Below, piece after piece: positions 28,376-39,112 of a stretch of 64,000 nucleotides of DNA (positions within the stretch are counted from its first letter, which is position 1; each line of letters opens with the position of its first letter). A program made the translations under genes and the position numbers. The notes under the pieces are model-generated. The model was not told the DNA's origin. It was given only the letters and a program-made list of their open reading frames with translations, and searched no databases. Origin of the DNA: Epiperipatus broadwayi (Eukaryota; Onychophora; Udeonychophora; Euonychophora; Peripatidae). The DNA lies in NCBI GenBank assembly GCA_028023455.1, contig JAQFVV010012498.1:1738001-1802000 (forward strand), written 5' to 3'.

Positions 28376-28905
28376 TTTAAATATTTTACAACCTTATTAC
28401 AATGACGTATATTTCACAATAAAACCTTAAAAGTAAATATTTATTTTTGTTCCATTTTTATTAGCAAAGTATTATATAATTTGCAATATTAAGACAAATT
28501 TATCCAATTATAAATTCAATATCCTTAACATTTTAATGAATCTGTAATTTACAATTCCTATCATAACATAAGTTCGCGCTAAAGAAAAACTATCAGGTGA
28601 GTGTTTATTTCCTAAGAAATAATTGAGAATAAAATCACTTGCAATTATCTTTTAACTTTATTAAAACATGATATAAAATGACTTTTGATTTTATTTATAA
28701 TATCTTCTGAAATCCTTTTTTAAAATTATTTTGAATTATTTTCTTGAAATTATGATTTTCAAACGAACATCTGTTCTGCCTTATGTTTACTAGTGGTGCG
28801 AAAATACAAACATTATCCGCTTTTTAGTTAAATTATAAATAATTTGTGCATCATTTTTAAAGATAAGATTTTAAACATATGTACAAAATAAAAGCAAAAG
28901 CTTAC

Positions 28906-29001
28906 TTTTTCTTGATTTTTTTTTGGTTTAAAGCAATATTTATGTGAGACAGTTATGAGGCACAAGGTTTCCATTTCTCTTCCAGTATAATTTTTAAGAA
29001 C
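28906..29001 (-). CDS. open frame conserved between the two ~5-kb elements
   Basis: On the minus strand the frame reads VLKNYTGREMETLCLITVSH, then KYCFKPKKNQEK. It meets a donor-like GTAAGC at 28905, although the frame continues past it (VSFCFYF...). The corresponding stretch in copy 2 (about 62163-62068) reads with scattered replacements, and both copies stay open while the flanking frames do not align. I do not recognise the sequence. It could be an exon of a gene carried by the element, or a chance frame kept by recent common origin. Confidence 0.25.
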
Positions 29002-29657
29002 TATCAATTGATGAAAAAGGTATTTGAAATGATAGCAAGGTTTGAAGATGTTCTATTCAGTCATTTTTAGATATCAATATATTATAATCCATTCAATTAG
29101 ATTCCAAAATTTTTCTGATTTTTAGCTTTTTTCCTCCTTATTTGATTGTTTAGTTCTTTTTTTCTTAATCAACCCTCCCTACAACTTTGTTTAAATTATA
29201 TATAGCTTTTATCCCAATGCACTGTGGTAAGAAATTCATCAATAATCTTAGTGTGAATAATTAATATTACTCCCTCTGACTTCATTTTTAATAACTACTC
29301 ACAATATCAAAAACTATTTTCAATTCACTACAAAAAAAAATATGCTTAAGAATTAACTGTAACAATTCATTTTACAAGACTTACAAATTTGATTTAATTA
29401 TTTATTTATTTCAATTGCTATTCAACAATAATAAAATAATATATTTATCTCCCAATTAATAACAATATTTTTAAATTGTTGTTTTATCCCTAGTTTCAAA
29501 CCTACACTGGGTTTGAAACCTCATCTCCACTCAAGCAATTTCCCAGTGCATCCAAACAGTTTATTTAAAGCCACTTATTAAGATTTTCATACCAGATATA
29601 TTATTATGATTTAAAATTTTGGATTATTTAACACAGGGTCCTAAATAAAAGGTCACA

Positions 29658-31327
29658 ATATATATATAATGTTTTTATTTATGTAGATTTATTTACACTT
29701 TTATACAGGATTGTAAATAAACAAAACATAAACTATCATTTACTTATGCCTTTTACTAATATATCTTGGAATAAAAGACTGCAGACACTGGGATTTCACA
29801 GTATTCTAAAGTAATATGTTAGATACCTTAGCATCACTTTTCTATACTTTTTATGTTCATCAGTTAATTAATATATTCCACTAATTATCAATCTCATTAA
29901 CATATATTTCAGAAATAATTCAGTAAAATAAATCATTTCAATATATTTAAATATTTACATTTTAATGATAATTAATAAATAGATAATCACTGAGAATGAT
30001 TTTAACACAATAAATGTAATTAAGAGATAGATAATGATTGACGAAAAACATCTACTGTAAATATAAAAATATTTCTTATCAAATTTTAAAAGATCATTAT
30101 AAAATATGGAGATTTTTCTTTTATTATTATTCATTAATGCATTCCTATTTTATTTTAATTAAATAATATAAATATTAAAATCTTTAAAATATATGACATA
30201 AATACATGTATGAAATTCGCCTTTATGTATTTATGTTATCAAATATACAGATGTTTTAATAAAATCAGTTTGCTATGATAGATATAATAAACATTTCCAC
30301 ACTTCCCCATTTTTTTCAAATTCATATAAATAAAGATATAATAGAAGACAAATGACCCCCAAGATGCATTTCGTGCAGAACCAGTGTGTGTATATATATA
30401 TTATTTAGATGTGCTCAGGCTTATATGTGTTAATAATATTATCTTTAAAAAAGATCAAATGCTGATAATAAAAATGTATTATATTCTAACAAAATGTATA
30501 CTGAATTATTAAAATAGTTTTATTAAAATAGTTTATGCAGATTTTACTTGCGTTATATATATATATATATACTATCACTGAAGAGTTTTTGAAGTTTTCA
30601 TCTATTGTAATTATATATATTGAAACAATCAGGTTGTTTCACATGTATAATTTGAAGTCCCCCCCCCCCCAATTTAAAACTGTCAAGATAAAAATAATAA
30701 AAAAAAGCTGACACGGTTTCAAAAATAAAAGTTAAAATGAAGAAATAAAATTGACAGCAATTTAAAATTTAATATTTTAAAATATTAAAAGTGTTGTTAA
30801 AATGCAATATTTTGCAAAAGTTTAAAGTTTACAGATTATCAAAAAGAAGGCTGTAATTAACGATTAATAAAAAAAAAACAAAGATTGCCGTGGGCTTAAA
30901 AATCAATAGCTGTTTTTCCAAAAACATTAGATAAGAATTATTGGAATCTGTTCCCGCCAAAAGCATAAAGAGATAAATAGGGAAGTAGAGATTGCTTAAG
31001 AGATTTTTGTAGAATGCATTAAGACTGTTATTAGAAAAATCAATATTATATGAATACTAGCCCAACAAGACTGAGAGGATAGTGAACAATAAAAAGAAGG
31101 AACTTATAACTAATAAAAGATTAAATGAAGAAACAAGTGATTAAAATATTATATCTTTAAATGTCTGAATAATTGAAAAAAAAAAGCTTTTTCTCTCTCC
31201 AATCAGCTATGAAGTAAAATAAATCAAGACCTCTGGAACCAGATATATATGTTCAGGTAGGAAAATTGTACAGCTTTTATAACCTATTATGATAAGTGAA
31301 AATATTTCACAAATTGTATTTCTTAAG
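29658..31327. other. AT-rich spacer
   Basis: It contains short (TA)n runs near 30390 and 30553 and an isolated run of 12 C at 30659-30670. No gene was recognised. Confidence 0.6.
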
Positions 31328-32078
31328 TTAAAATATGATATAATGAATTGTTGCTTTTAAATTAATTGATTGTAAGTAATACAAAAGGGAAAAATATTTA
31401 AAAATGGAACGCAGTGGAATAATAGATGAAATAAAAATATTTTGTCTATGTACATAGTGACCAATTTTTTTTACTTCCTTTGACAACACATGATCCAAGC
31501 ATCTCAGAAACCCCACACCACTGTTTATTAGTCCAAATGGCATATGGTTAAATTGATACGAATAACCGTCATATCTAAAGGTGGTATATTTCCAGTCTTT
31601 GGGATGGAGTTGGATCTGCCAGTAACTGGCAGTCAAATCAAAAGTTGAAAATATTTTCTTTCCCTTAAATCTTTCTAACAGTTCCTGCATAAGAGACGGG
31701 ATAGTACAATCTGGGATAGTTATTCGGTTAAGTTGTCTCACATCCAAACACAACCTGACCGGCCCATTCTCTTTTTTTGACAATCACCAGCAGATTACAA
31801 TATGGGGAGGAACAGTTTGAAATAATTCCCCATTCTATCATTTGGTTGATTTGTTTTTTCACATTATCCCAGTATTGATGTGGAACTGGGTATGACCTAG
31901 ACTGGAATGACCTTTGAAGGTGGATCTGCACTAAGATTATTTTGAATTCCTCTGGTATCCCATATCTCCTAAAATATTTTTGTAAACTATTTATATGCTC
32001 TCTCAGACTCTTTTTCTTCTGTCCTCTAAATACCTTCATTTCCATCCTCTCTATCTCCTGTAATTTTGTTATTATCAT
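31328..32078 (-). pseudogene. Ty3/gypsy-type reverse transcriptase fragment, frameshifted
   Basis: Minus-strand frames 32078-31728 and 31783-31328 together cover the N-terminal half of a gypsy-type reverse transcriptase. In order: YPVPHQYWDNVKKQI, MIEWGIISNCSSPYCNLLVI, then after the shift VRLCLDVRQLNRITIPD, FSTFDLTASYWQIQLHP (motif A with its aspartate) and YQFNHMPFGLINSG (motif B). The frame changes at an A7 run (31772-31778), a typical homopolymer indel. The catalytic YxDD box is degraded: it reads YVHR in one frame and YIDK in the next. No protease, RNase H, integrase or LTR was found nearby. It is a dead 0.75-kb fragment. Confidence 0.92.
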
Positions 32079-32818
32079 ATCTATCCTGCCTGCCTTTCCT
32101 GCTTTATTTGTGAGATAAATAACTTTTATTTCTACTTTTATTCTTATATTTTATATTTTTATGCAAACTAATTTTTGTTTATGTGTAAAATAGTGACACA
32201 ATTTATGTATTTATTATTTTTTTCTATACAATGTGCTAGGCTCACCACCCCAGCTTACAAAGTACTATGCTGACTGTTACCTGCCCTATTGTTAAACCTC
32301 TAATCCTATCTAATGCTTTATTCTTCCAAATAGTATTAACAAGACAAAATAATTAACAACTACAACAACACACACAAAAAAATTCTTCAAGACTTGCCAT
32401 TCTCCTACTTTCATAGCTCCACTCATTGGGAAGCCATTTTAATAGGCAAGCCCATATTAATTTTGTCATTTGCATGAATATCTAAAAAAATAAAATCTGT
32501 TGACCATGTAGGGTAGAAAACACAAAACTATGGCTGTATAGTCACCATAACACCTGTAGATAAAATTGGAATACTATCCACCATATTAGGTTCGAATACG
32601 AATCCCCTTTCTTAAATATATCTTAAGAAATAAAATCTATGTATCCTATATCAGGATGTATGTTAAAAAAGCATTAAAAAATCTACCTACTGGCCATTAT
32701 TTCATTAAAAAGACAAACAACAATTTCTTTGGACAAAGTATATTTATGAGCATCAATTAATAAATGACCTCAAGCACCAATCTTACTAAGACCGTAAGAA
32801 TTATACTTTTTCTTTCTA
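32079..32818. other. spacer between the gypsy fragment and the LINE
   Basis: The part at about 32235-32450 is richer in C and G and may be old mobile-element sequence, but no coding match was seen. GGTTCGAATACGAATCC occurs near 32591, a B-box-like string without a convincing A box. Confidence 0.4.
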
Positions 32819-32836
32819 AATAATCTTAGAACTATT
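32819..32836 (+). repeat. left target-site duplication of the LINE
   Basis: AATAATCTTAGAACTATT, repeated exactly at 39095-39112. Confidence 0.93.
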
Positions 32837-32938
32837 TTTTGAATCCCTAAGCGATTCAATTTCAGAAAGATAGGGACGATTGTCCCCTTACCTTTACGTT
32901 TCTTATTCAAGGTAAGTCGGTTTTAATCATTATATATT
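32837..32938 (+). promoter_or_regulatory. LINE 5' UTR with two short hairpins
   Basis: GGGAC-gatt-GTCCC (32873-32886) is followed immediately by CTTACCTT (32887-32894) pairing with AAGGTAAG (32909-32916). LINE 5' UTRs usually carry the internal promoter. The AAGGTAAGT string also looks like a 5' splice site. Confidence 0.4.
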
Positions 32939-34771
32939 ATGGAAAGTGATAATATAATCGATAATTCGCAAATTAAGGTTAGCCCCGATCTCAGCATTCA
33001 ATCTAGTAATGCAGTCATCGGTCGTAAATTTTATAGCCTTAGATCTAATCTAAATTCATCCAAAATAACTTTTACAACAAATAAAAACCCACAAACCAAT
33101 ATTTCAAAAGAAAACAGCATCGCAAATATCAACAAAAGTTTAGAAAATATTCAACTTACCCCTAATATAAGTAATAGCATTAATATCTCATCAAGCGAAA
33201 CGATTGAAATGCCTAAAAATACAAGCAAAAACCAATCATCACCTCTCCGAAGACTTTATGCACCCTCAGAAGACTCTAATGAGCAATTTCCTTTGCCCAA
33301 TAATACCCTGGAAACCATATCTGAAAATAATAGACAAAATTACCGACAAGATGATTTCGGCGAATTTTTTAAAGTTAAAACTTTTCCACCAGAGGTCGAC
33401 AAAACCAGTGCTGTCACATTACAGTTTGTCAACAGTAAATTTAAAAATCAAAAAGAAGAAATAAATTTTAAAACCGATAAATCACATTCCAGAACAAACA
33501 AAGATTATAGCGCAGAACAATTCATTGCTACTTCAGCCAACTTACAATCTAATCCAAGTTCTTCAATACCAATATTGAAAAATTCCTCTACGTACGCAAA
33601 TATCGTAAGGTCTAAAAATTCTGAGAGCATCTCCAAAAATATTAAGGCCGATAATTTCAATGAACTATATTTGAATATCTCAGAACTAGACATAGAACAA
33701 GAATCAAACACTTTGGAAAATGTCTCATTTAATATAAACGATCTTAATGACGACATGTTCCTAAAAATAAATAATGAGTTCAACAAAATGATTCCCAATA
33801 GTCTATATAAATCGTTTGCTAACTACTACAGCGATAAGTCGTTAATCTTAGCCATAACAAATCAACAATGTGCTCTATATAAGTTCCCTCTAGAACAGCT
33901 ATACAGTCTAATCAATCAAAAACAATTAGGCAGAGGCATTCATATGATTCTTAATCACCCCAATGACCGCTATGTTATCGTTGAGTTTAAAACGTGGGTG
34001 GACCGTATGAACTTTAAAAATAAATACAGATCTTTAGGAAATTTTATACTATGCTCCATAGATATGAACCGTCCTGTTACACTATCCGGCAGAATCCAAA
34101 ACTGCCTTGCCCACTTGAAAGAACAAGAACTACAAGACATCCTTATTAATTATGGCTCAGTTAGCAAATTTAAACACCTATTAAACCCTCACTGTGAAGA
34201 TCAAATCCTGTCCAATACTGTTATCTTCACACTTACATTGAAGAAAAACATTATACCCACTGACATACCCACTATTATTACTGCAAGAGGCTCTCCTATG
34301 GTTTTGACTTTCAGGGGAGTACATCCACAATGTTTCTTCTGCCTTGAAAGAACACACCTCATTAAAGATTGTGCAGCAAGAATATGTACACACTGTGGTA
34401 TTAAAAAGAATAAAGTTCACAGATGTCCTGGTAGACCTACTAACATGGCTCTCACATCCTTAAATAGACAATCACCACATGGGCCTAATTCAATCAGCAA
34501 CCTCACAAACCCAGACAACCTGATTCAAATAAATCCTCCAACAAACCCTTTCACATCCAAACCTATCTTTCAAAATGAAAATATTCAAGAAAGATCAAAC
34601 GACAACCTCTACACTAATAGTAGTGAATCAGAGATCCAAGCAATTACATATACCGTGCCTAAACCAATCACTCAAACCGATAAGACTAAAGATCATACAT
34701 ATGATACATATTATACTAATCCCCGAGAAACAATACTAGGCCAACTCTTGATACAAAAGAAGGCAATATGA
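32939..34771 (+). CDS. LINE ORF1 protein (zinc-knuckle nucleic-acid binding)
   Basis: The 610-codon product has a long low-complexity N-terminal part rich in N, S, I and T (about residues 1-270). A globular region follows at about 280-460, resembling the conserved middle of Tx1-type ORF1 proteins. CFFCLERTHLIKDC at 465-478 is a perfect CX2CX4HX4C zinc knuckle, followed by a second cysteine/histidine cluster (CTHCGIKKNKVHRC) at 483-496. Such proteins bind the element RNA in a ribonucleoprotein particle. The start is the first ATG after a ~100-bp leader. Its stop TGA overlaps the ATG of the next frame (ATGA). No internal stop is present. Shorter overlapping frames on both strands are shadows. 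Confidence 0.9.
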   Translation: MESDNIIDNSQIKVSPDLSIQSSNAVIGRKFYSLRSNLNSSKITFTTNKNPQTNISKENSIANINKSLENIQLTPNISNSINISSSETIEMPKNTSKNQSSPLRRLYAPSEDSNEQFPLPNNTLETISENNRQNYRQDDFGEFFKVKTFPPEVDKTSAVTLQFVNSKFKNQKEEINFKTDKSHSRTNKDYSAEQFIATSANLQSNPSSSIPILKNSSTYANIVRSKNSESISKNIKADNFNELYLNISELDIEQESNTLENVSFNINDLNDDMFLKINNEFNKMIPNSLYKSFANYYSDKSLILAITNQQCALYKFPLEQLYSLINQKQLGRGIHMILNHPNDRYVIVEFKTWVDRMNFKNKYRSLGNFILCSIDMNRPVTLSGRIQNCLAHLKEQELQDILINYGSVSKFKHLLNPHCEDQILSNTVIFTLTLKKNIIPTDIPTIITARGSPMVLTFRGVHPQCFFCLERTHLIKDCAARICTHCGIKKNKVHRCPGRPTNMALTSLNRQSPHGPNSISNLTNPDNLIQINPPTNPFTSKPIFQNENIQERSNDNLYTNSSESEIQAITYTVPKPITQTDKTKDHTYDTYYTNPRETILGQLLIQKKAI

Positions 34772-35583
34772 CCAAACCACCTGATGAGAGCAAGGAAAAT
34801 ATAGGAGATGAAGAAAATACACTCAAAAAATTTCAAAACAATCCATCCATAACAACTCCCACCCAGTCTAAAACCATTGATACATCCTCATTTGGGTCAG
34901 TTAAGTCCAGTAAACCTAAACAAAGTGATCCACAAACTGTCCTCAATTCTTCAACTCCTGCAATAATTAACCATCCAGATGAAAAGACTTGTCAAACACT
35001 CAACCCGAAAGTCAGCATAGTTAATGTTTCCCAACAGTTACAGCAAACCGAAAATGACTCAGGTCTAAAATTTAAAACAAATTCCTATAACAATAAAAAA
35101 ACACTTTTATCAAAAGAACAGGAAAATGAAAAAAACACTGTTAAACTTCAAAACCCTCAAAAAACCGACACAACAAATACCCAAAATACAAATAAGAAAA
35201 TTAAAAAAAAATCAATTCGTTCAGATAAATCAAGCTCTGATGATGATAGCGCCCATCTGATACATTACTCACCTCCACCCTCTAACAAACAAATTTCAGA
35301 TATATCAAGCACAAAGCCTCGCAAATCCATAGAAAAAAAGAGGAAAACCATGGATCCTATAACCATTGATACCATTGATCCTTCTGACGAATCTCAAACA
35401 GATTACACTACTTCATCAGACACCGAAGACTTCATGGATGCGTTTCTGCAACCAACAACTATATCGCCAATCCATCCACAAATTCAATCACAAGACTATG
35501 ATTGCCAAACAACATCAGACCTCATTAACATGGAGATGTCCCACATTGACTTGGCACACTTTGCTGAGGACGGTTTGGATTAA
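34768..35583 (+). CDS. second LINE frame (ORF1b), basic and serine-rich
   Basis: The 271-codon frame starts at an ATG overlapping the ORF1 stop and lies in the -1 frame relative to ORF1 and in the same frame as ORF2. The product is disordered and polar: polyserine-aspartate (SSSDDDS) beside basic clusters (KKIKKKS, EKKRK) that could act as nuclear localisation signals, and an acidic end (DTEDFMDAF, HFAEDGLD). No catalytic motif is seen. It may be expressed by termination-reinitiation or frameshifting. Alternatively it is the C-terminal half of a once continuous ORF1 split by a one-base change. It ends with TAA six bases before the ORF2 ATG. Confidence 0.75.
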   Translation: MTKPPDESKENIGDEENTLKKFQNNPSITTPTQSKTIDTSSFGSVKSSKPKQSDPQTVLNSSTPAIINHPDEKTCQTLNPKVSIVNVSQQLQQTENDSGLKFKTNSYNNKKTLLSKEQENEKNTVKLQNPQKTDTTNTQNTNKKIKKKSIRSDKSSSDDDSAHLIHYSPPPSNKQISDISSTKPRKSIEKKRKTMDPITIDTIDPSDESQTDYTTSSDTEDFMDAFLQPTTISPIHPQIQSQDYDCQTTSDLINMEMSHIDLAHFAEDGLD

Positions 35584-35589
35584 TCTATC

Positions 35590-38500
35590 ATGTTCTGAAA
35601 AATTGCTGGCATTAACATTCGCGGCATCAACTCAATTGATAGAGTTCTAGCTATTAAAAACTGGCTCTCGCTCTGCTCCCCTCATATACTTCTTATGGGT
35701 GAAACTAAATATCACCATAAGATCGATCATAAAATACTATCTCTTCTCTCAACTCTCGGATTTACTAGATTTTCTGTTGGCCATTCTGCTTCAGGTGGAG
35801 TCGGTATTCTTCTCAGCAAGTCAACACCACCAAACAGTTTTAGCATTCTATTCCTAGATGCCAATATTATTATCATAGAAATAGACTATTGGGATTATCC
35901 GATCATCATAGCTTATATATATACAGCCAAAGACACCTCTCAATATCTAAAAATAATCCACATCCTAAATGCCATCAATGCTAACAGAGCCTCCCCTACT
36001 ATTCTTCTGGGAGACTTTAACACCACATACAATGACTTCAACAAGAGATTTTTGCATCTAATAAATCGCAGATTAATGTGTGGAGAGGGCTTCTTCCCTC
36101 CCGAAGCCTACTTTTTCTATACTAAAACTAAAAAGTCCCTGATTGATTTGGTTTACTACACCCCAGACCTCCATTTCAACCTTGATGCAGCCTTGGCTCC
36201 TGTTGCTTTCTCTGATCATATGGCTCTAATCTTACAACTTACACCTATTTCAATCCCTGCACCTATTGATGGATGTGGTAAAACCATGCGCATGATCACC
36301 CAATCAAATATGACCGAAGCGATAGTATCTGAGGCATACATCCTTTTCCAGAAAATAAACATCCTTTCCCTTCCTGCTGAGGAGGGCTGGTTTTCCTTCA
36401 TCGGAATACTACAATCCGTATTAAATCACCATGCCAGGAAAATCAAAGGACCTAATGGCCTTCTAAATGATCTAACAGACATTAATATACAACTTCAAGC
36501 TTTACAGCAAAATTTCACAAATACAGAAAAAATCATCTTCCTTAAAAATCTGTACAAAATTAAGCAAAAGTCCCTTGCAGAATATATATCCATCAGAAGA
36601 GCCAAATGTTTCTTAGCACAACAACACTGCTGGACGAGAGACTACCTTAGATGGGCACTGGGGTACAATAGAAAACAAATCACTCCCTTATCCATTAATT
36701 CTAATGGAACCAATCTCGTTGGCTTTCCAATGATGCAGCACATCAGCAAACAATTCTGCCAATTAATGCAAAAAGATGGTGCTCCTCCTATAAACAGCTG
36801 GTTGGATGCTGGTGACCCCGGCGAACATGGCATCACAGAAATCCAAATCAAAAAGAAGATAACATCTCTCCCGGACGGCGTTCATCCTGGCCTTCATGGC
36901 ATCCCAAATTTCCTTCTCAAACACCTCAGTCAATTCACTGTGCCAATTATTAAAAAAATGATTGATCACCTAGCCTCTGGCAACAGAAACATAATAGATC
37001 TTTACCCAGTGGCACTCATGCCTTTTATTAAAAAAGCAAAACCACTAAACGACATTAACAATATCCGGCCAATTTCCATGACCCCATTGCTTATCAAGAT
37101 AATTGAATCAGTCATTAAAGATCAAATCCAAACTCAAATCCTTAGCCATATCTCGTCAAACCAATACGGGAAAAAGGGATCATCAACTTCGCATGCTATG
37201 TCCAATGTAACTGCACTATTCAATTACATCAGAGGACATCGTAAATCAAAACCTATTGCTGTCCAGCTGGATGTTGCGGCAGCATTTGATTCAGTCCAGA
37301 TAAATATCCTCCTGGATATTCTGTTGGAATGCGACATTCCAGCCGGGATTGTTCAGATGATCAGCAATCTGCTCAACAACAGAGATATTTTTCTCTCTCT
37401 TGATGGCAAGATTACACCGGGCTTCAAGCCATACAAGTTGATCCCTCAAGGATCTCCACTCAGTGCCCTTTTCTTCACAGCATACATCAACCCTCTTCTG
37501 ATGGATATAGAAAAAAACCTCCCAGGAATTTTCCTTCCCTCTCTCAATAAAAACTTCAATGTATTTGCATATATAGATGACATCATGGTTGTTCTTCCCA
37601 CCATTAAATACCTTCCCCATCTCATGAACATCTTAAACAGAAATACAGCGAAACTTGGCCTACAAATAAACTTTAACAAATCTTCCATCTGGAAGATCAT
37701 GTCTGGTAAACAAATTAACTCTCCCTTTTCTGCAAAACCCCAAAGATACCTAGGTTTCCCAATCTTCAAAACACCAACTGCAATGGCAAGAGAGATTCAA
37801 GATGAAATCCTCCATTCAACTGAAGCCATCACCACATCACTCTCTAGAGTATACCTTTCATTATATGGAAAGGTTGGCCTCCTCAACATGATCATAATGC
37901 CAAAAATCTCATATTATCTTCCATTCGTAAAAATGTCTAAACAGTTTCAAAATAAAATCAACCGATTATGTACCAAACTTCTCTGGAGAGGAAGGACAGT
38001 TGCTATTAGCTTGCGAGGCATCCAATGACCACGCAGGTTCAATGGACTGTCATTCCACTCAATACAAGCAATCATTTTACAGAAAACCCACAACACTCTA
38101 CATAATCTGATCATCTCATGTGGATACTCCAACATTATTAAAAAAATTACACCGACAGATCATCCTCCGCCCTCTGCCAGTTCATGGATAGCCTCCCTAA
38201 TAGACCACTTACAACTTTATAACCCAATAATGCCCTCTAACCTTAACAAAAAAATCACCTTATGGGAAGCATACAATATAATCAACTATAATCAACAACC
38301 CATTAAAACCAGCCTAAAAATAACCAACCAAAGACTCATTTCACACTTCAAAAGATGGAGTCTGGAACCCAAATTCCTTGACTTCATCATTAAAATAAAT
38401 CTTAATGCGCTTCCCATGAATTGGTTCCTTTATCACCGAAAAGGTTTTAACAGCATTGATCCTATATGTGGTCTGTGTGCTCGTGAAGATGAAACCATAG

Positions 38501-38817
38501 ACCATATTATACACCAGTGCCCAAGACTTAAAACACTGAAAGAGATAATTATAATTAATTCCAACATAAGACCTGATATGATTTTCTCACTTGAAAATGC
38601 CATTCATAATGGATTTTTTTCAATAATAAGGCTTTCTATCTTTGTCCTTTATTCCATATGGATAGTGAGATGCAAAACTCTCATGGAATTACCCCCGCCA
38701 CAAATCATACCATTGTTTTATCAAACGCTCAAAAAAATCAAGAAACGTGACCAGCTCCTGGCCTCCAGTAAAGTCTTTGATGACACCTGGTCTTTAATTG
38801 CTCTTTCATTTTCCTGA
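35590..38817 (+). CDS. LINE ORF2: endonuclease, reverse transcriptase and zinc knuckle, with two in-frame TGA codons
   Basis: ATG at 35590 starts a 1,075-codon frame. It contains an APE-like endonuclease (KIAGINIRGINS near the start with its Asn, GETK at 37-40, LGDFNTT near 141, SDHM near 208). The reverse transcriptase has QLDVAAAFDS (motif A), IPQGSPLSALFF (motif B) and AYIDD near 661 (catalytic box). A C-terminal CX2CX8HX4C knuckle (CGLCAREDETIDHIIHQC) is at 38467-38520. Codon 3 is TGA (35596) and codon 813 is TGA (38026); everything else is open in one frame. The enzyme would nick DNA and copy the element RNA in the nucleus. The next ATG (35695) would remove the endonuclease Asn, so the first TGA is probably a disabling point change unless read through. 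Confidence 0.9.
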
Positions 38818-39094
38818 TTATCAACTCCCACTCACCCAGCATTATAGAATAGGAAATTCTAAAAGAAAATATGCATGTTTATATTAAAAATGCTTATTCC
38901 ATTAAACAAGTTTTTAGAATCTCATCACTATACCTAACCACATAAGAGTATAACAATTGTACTCTCATAACAAAATCTAGCCAGATGACAAATAGAAAAT
39001 TATACAATCATATTATTGTACAATTTATTCATTTATCTATCCTTTATTAGTATGTAATCACTATTTATTGTTAATAAAAAATTTTGTTGAAATG
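38818..39094 (+). other. LINE 3' UTR
   Basis: A 277-bp non-coding end following the ORF2 stop. It ends GTTAATAAAAAATTTTGTTG then AAATG before the right target duplication. The AATAAA is a possible poly(A) signal. There is no long poly(A) tract. Confidence 0.7.
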
Positions 39095-39112
39095 AATAAT
39101 CTTAGAACTATT
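39095..39112 (+). repeat. right target-site duplication of the LINE
   Basis: An exact copy of the 18 bases at 32819-32836. Confidence 0.93.

Larger units (their letters stand above)
24672..29657. mobile_element. ~5-kb repeated element, copy 1 (candidate giant solo LTR)
   Basis: It starts TGTAACC directly after a (TA)n tract and ends GGTCACA directly before another TA tract. It aligns nearly end to end with 57711-62846 on the same strand; the first ~150 bp are the most diverged. The TG...CA ends, short inverted termini and single copy without inner coding region suggest a solo LTR. The minus strand carries AATAAAG (26167-26161) followed by TTTGTTGTG-type sequence in both copies, like an LTR poly(A) site. 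A length of 5 kb would be exceptional for an LTR, so a non-autonomous DNA element is the alternative. Target duplication cannot be read because both flanks are TA repeats. Confidence 0.7.
32837..39094 (+). mobile_element. near full-length Tx1/L1-type LINE (non-LTR retrotransposon)
   Basis: The 6,258-bp element lies between exact 18-bp direct repeats, the mark of target-primed reverse transcription. It has a ~100-bp 5' UTR, an ORF1 with CCHC knuckles, a second overlapping frame, an ORF2 with APE-type endonuclease, reverse transcriptase and a C-terminal CCHC, and a 277-bp 3' UTR. The 3' end (TTGTTGAAATG) lacks a long poly(A) tail. The ORF1 knuckles, APE endonuclease, and ORF2 C-terminal CX2CX8HX4C place it with the Tx1/L1 group rather than RTE or CR1. 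Intact flanking repeats and few disabling changes suggest a young insertion. Confidence 0.93.

Noticed and set aside
32591-32607. B-box-like GGTTCGAATACGAATCC
   Set aside because: No A box at the right distance and no cloverleaf could be drawn.
36216-38135. Several minus-strand open frames of 60-109 codons
   Set aside because: They are antisense shadows of the LINE ORF2.
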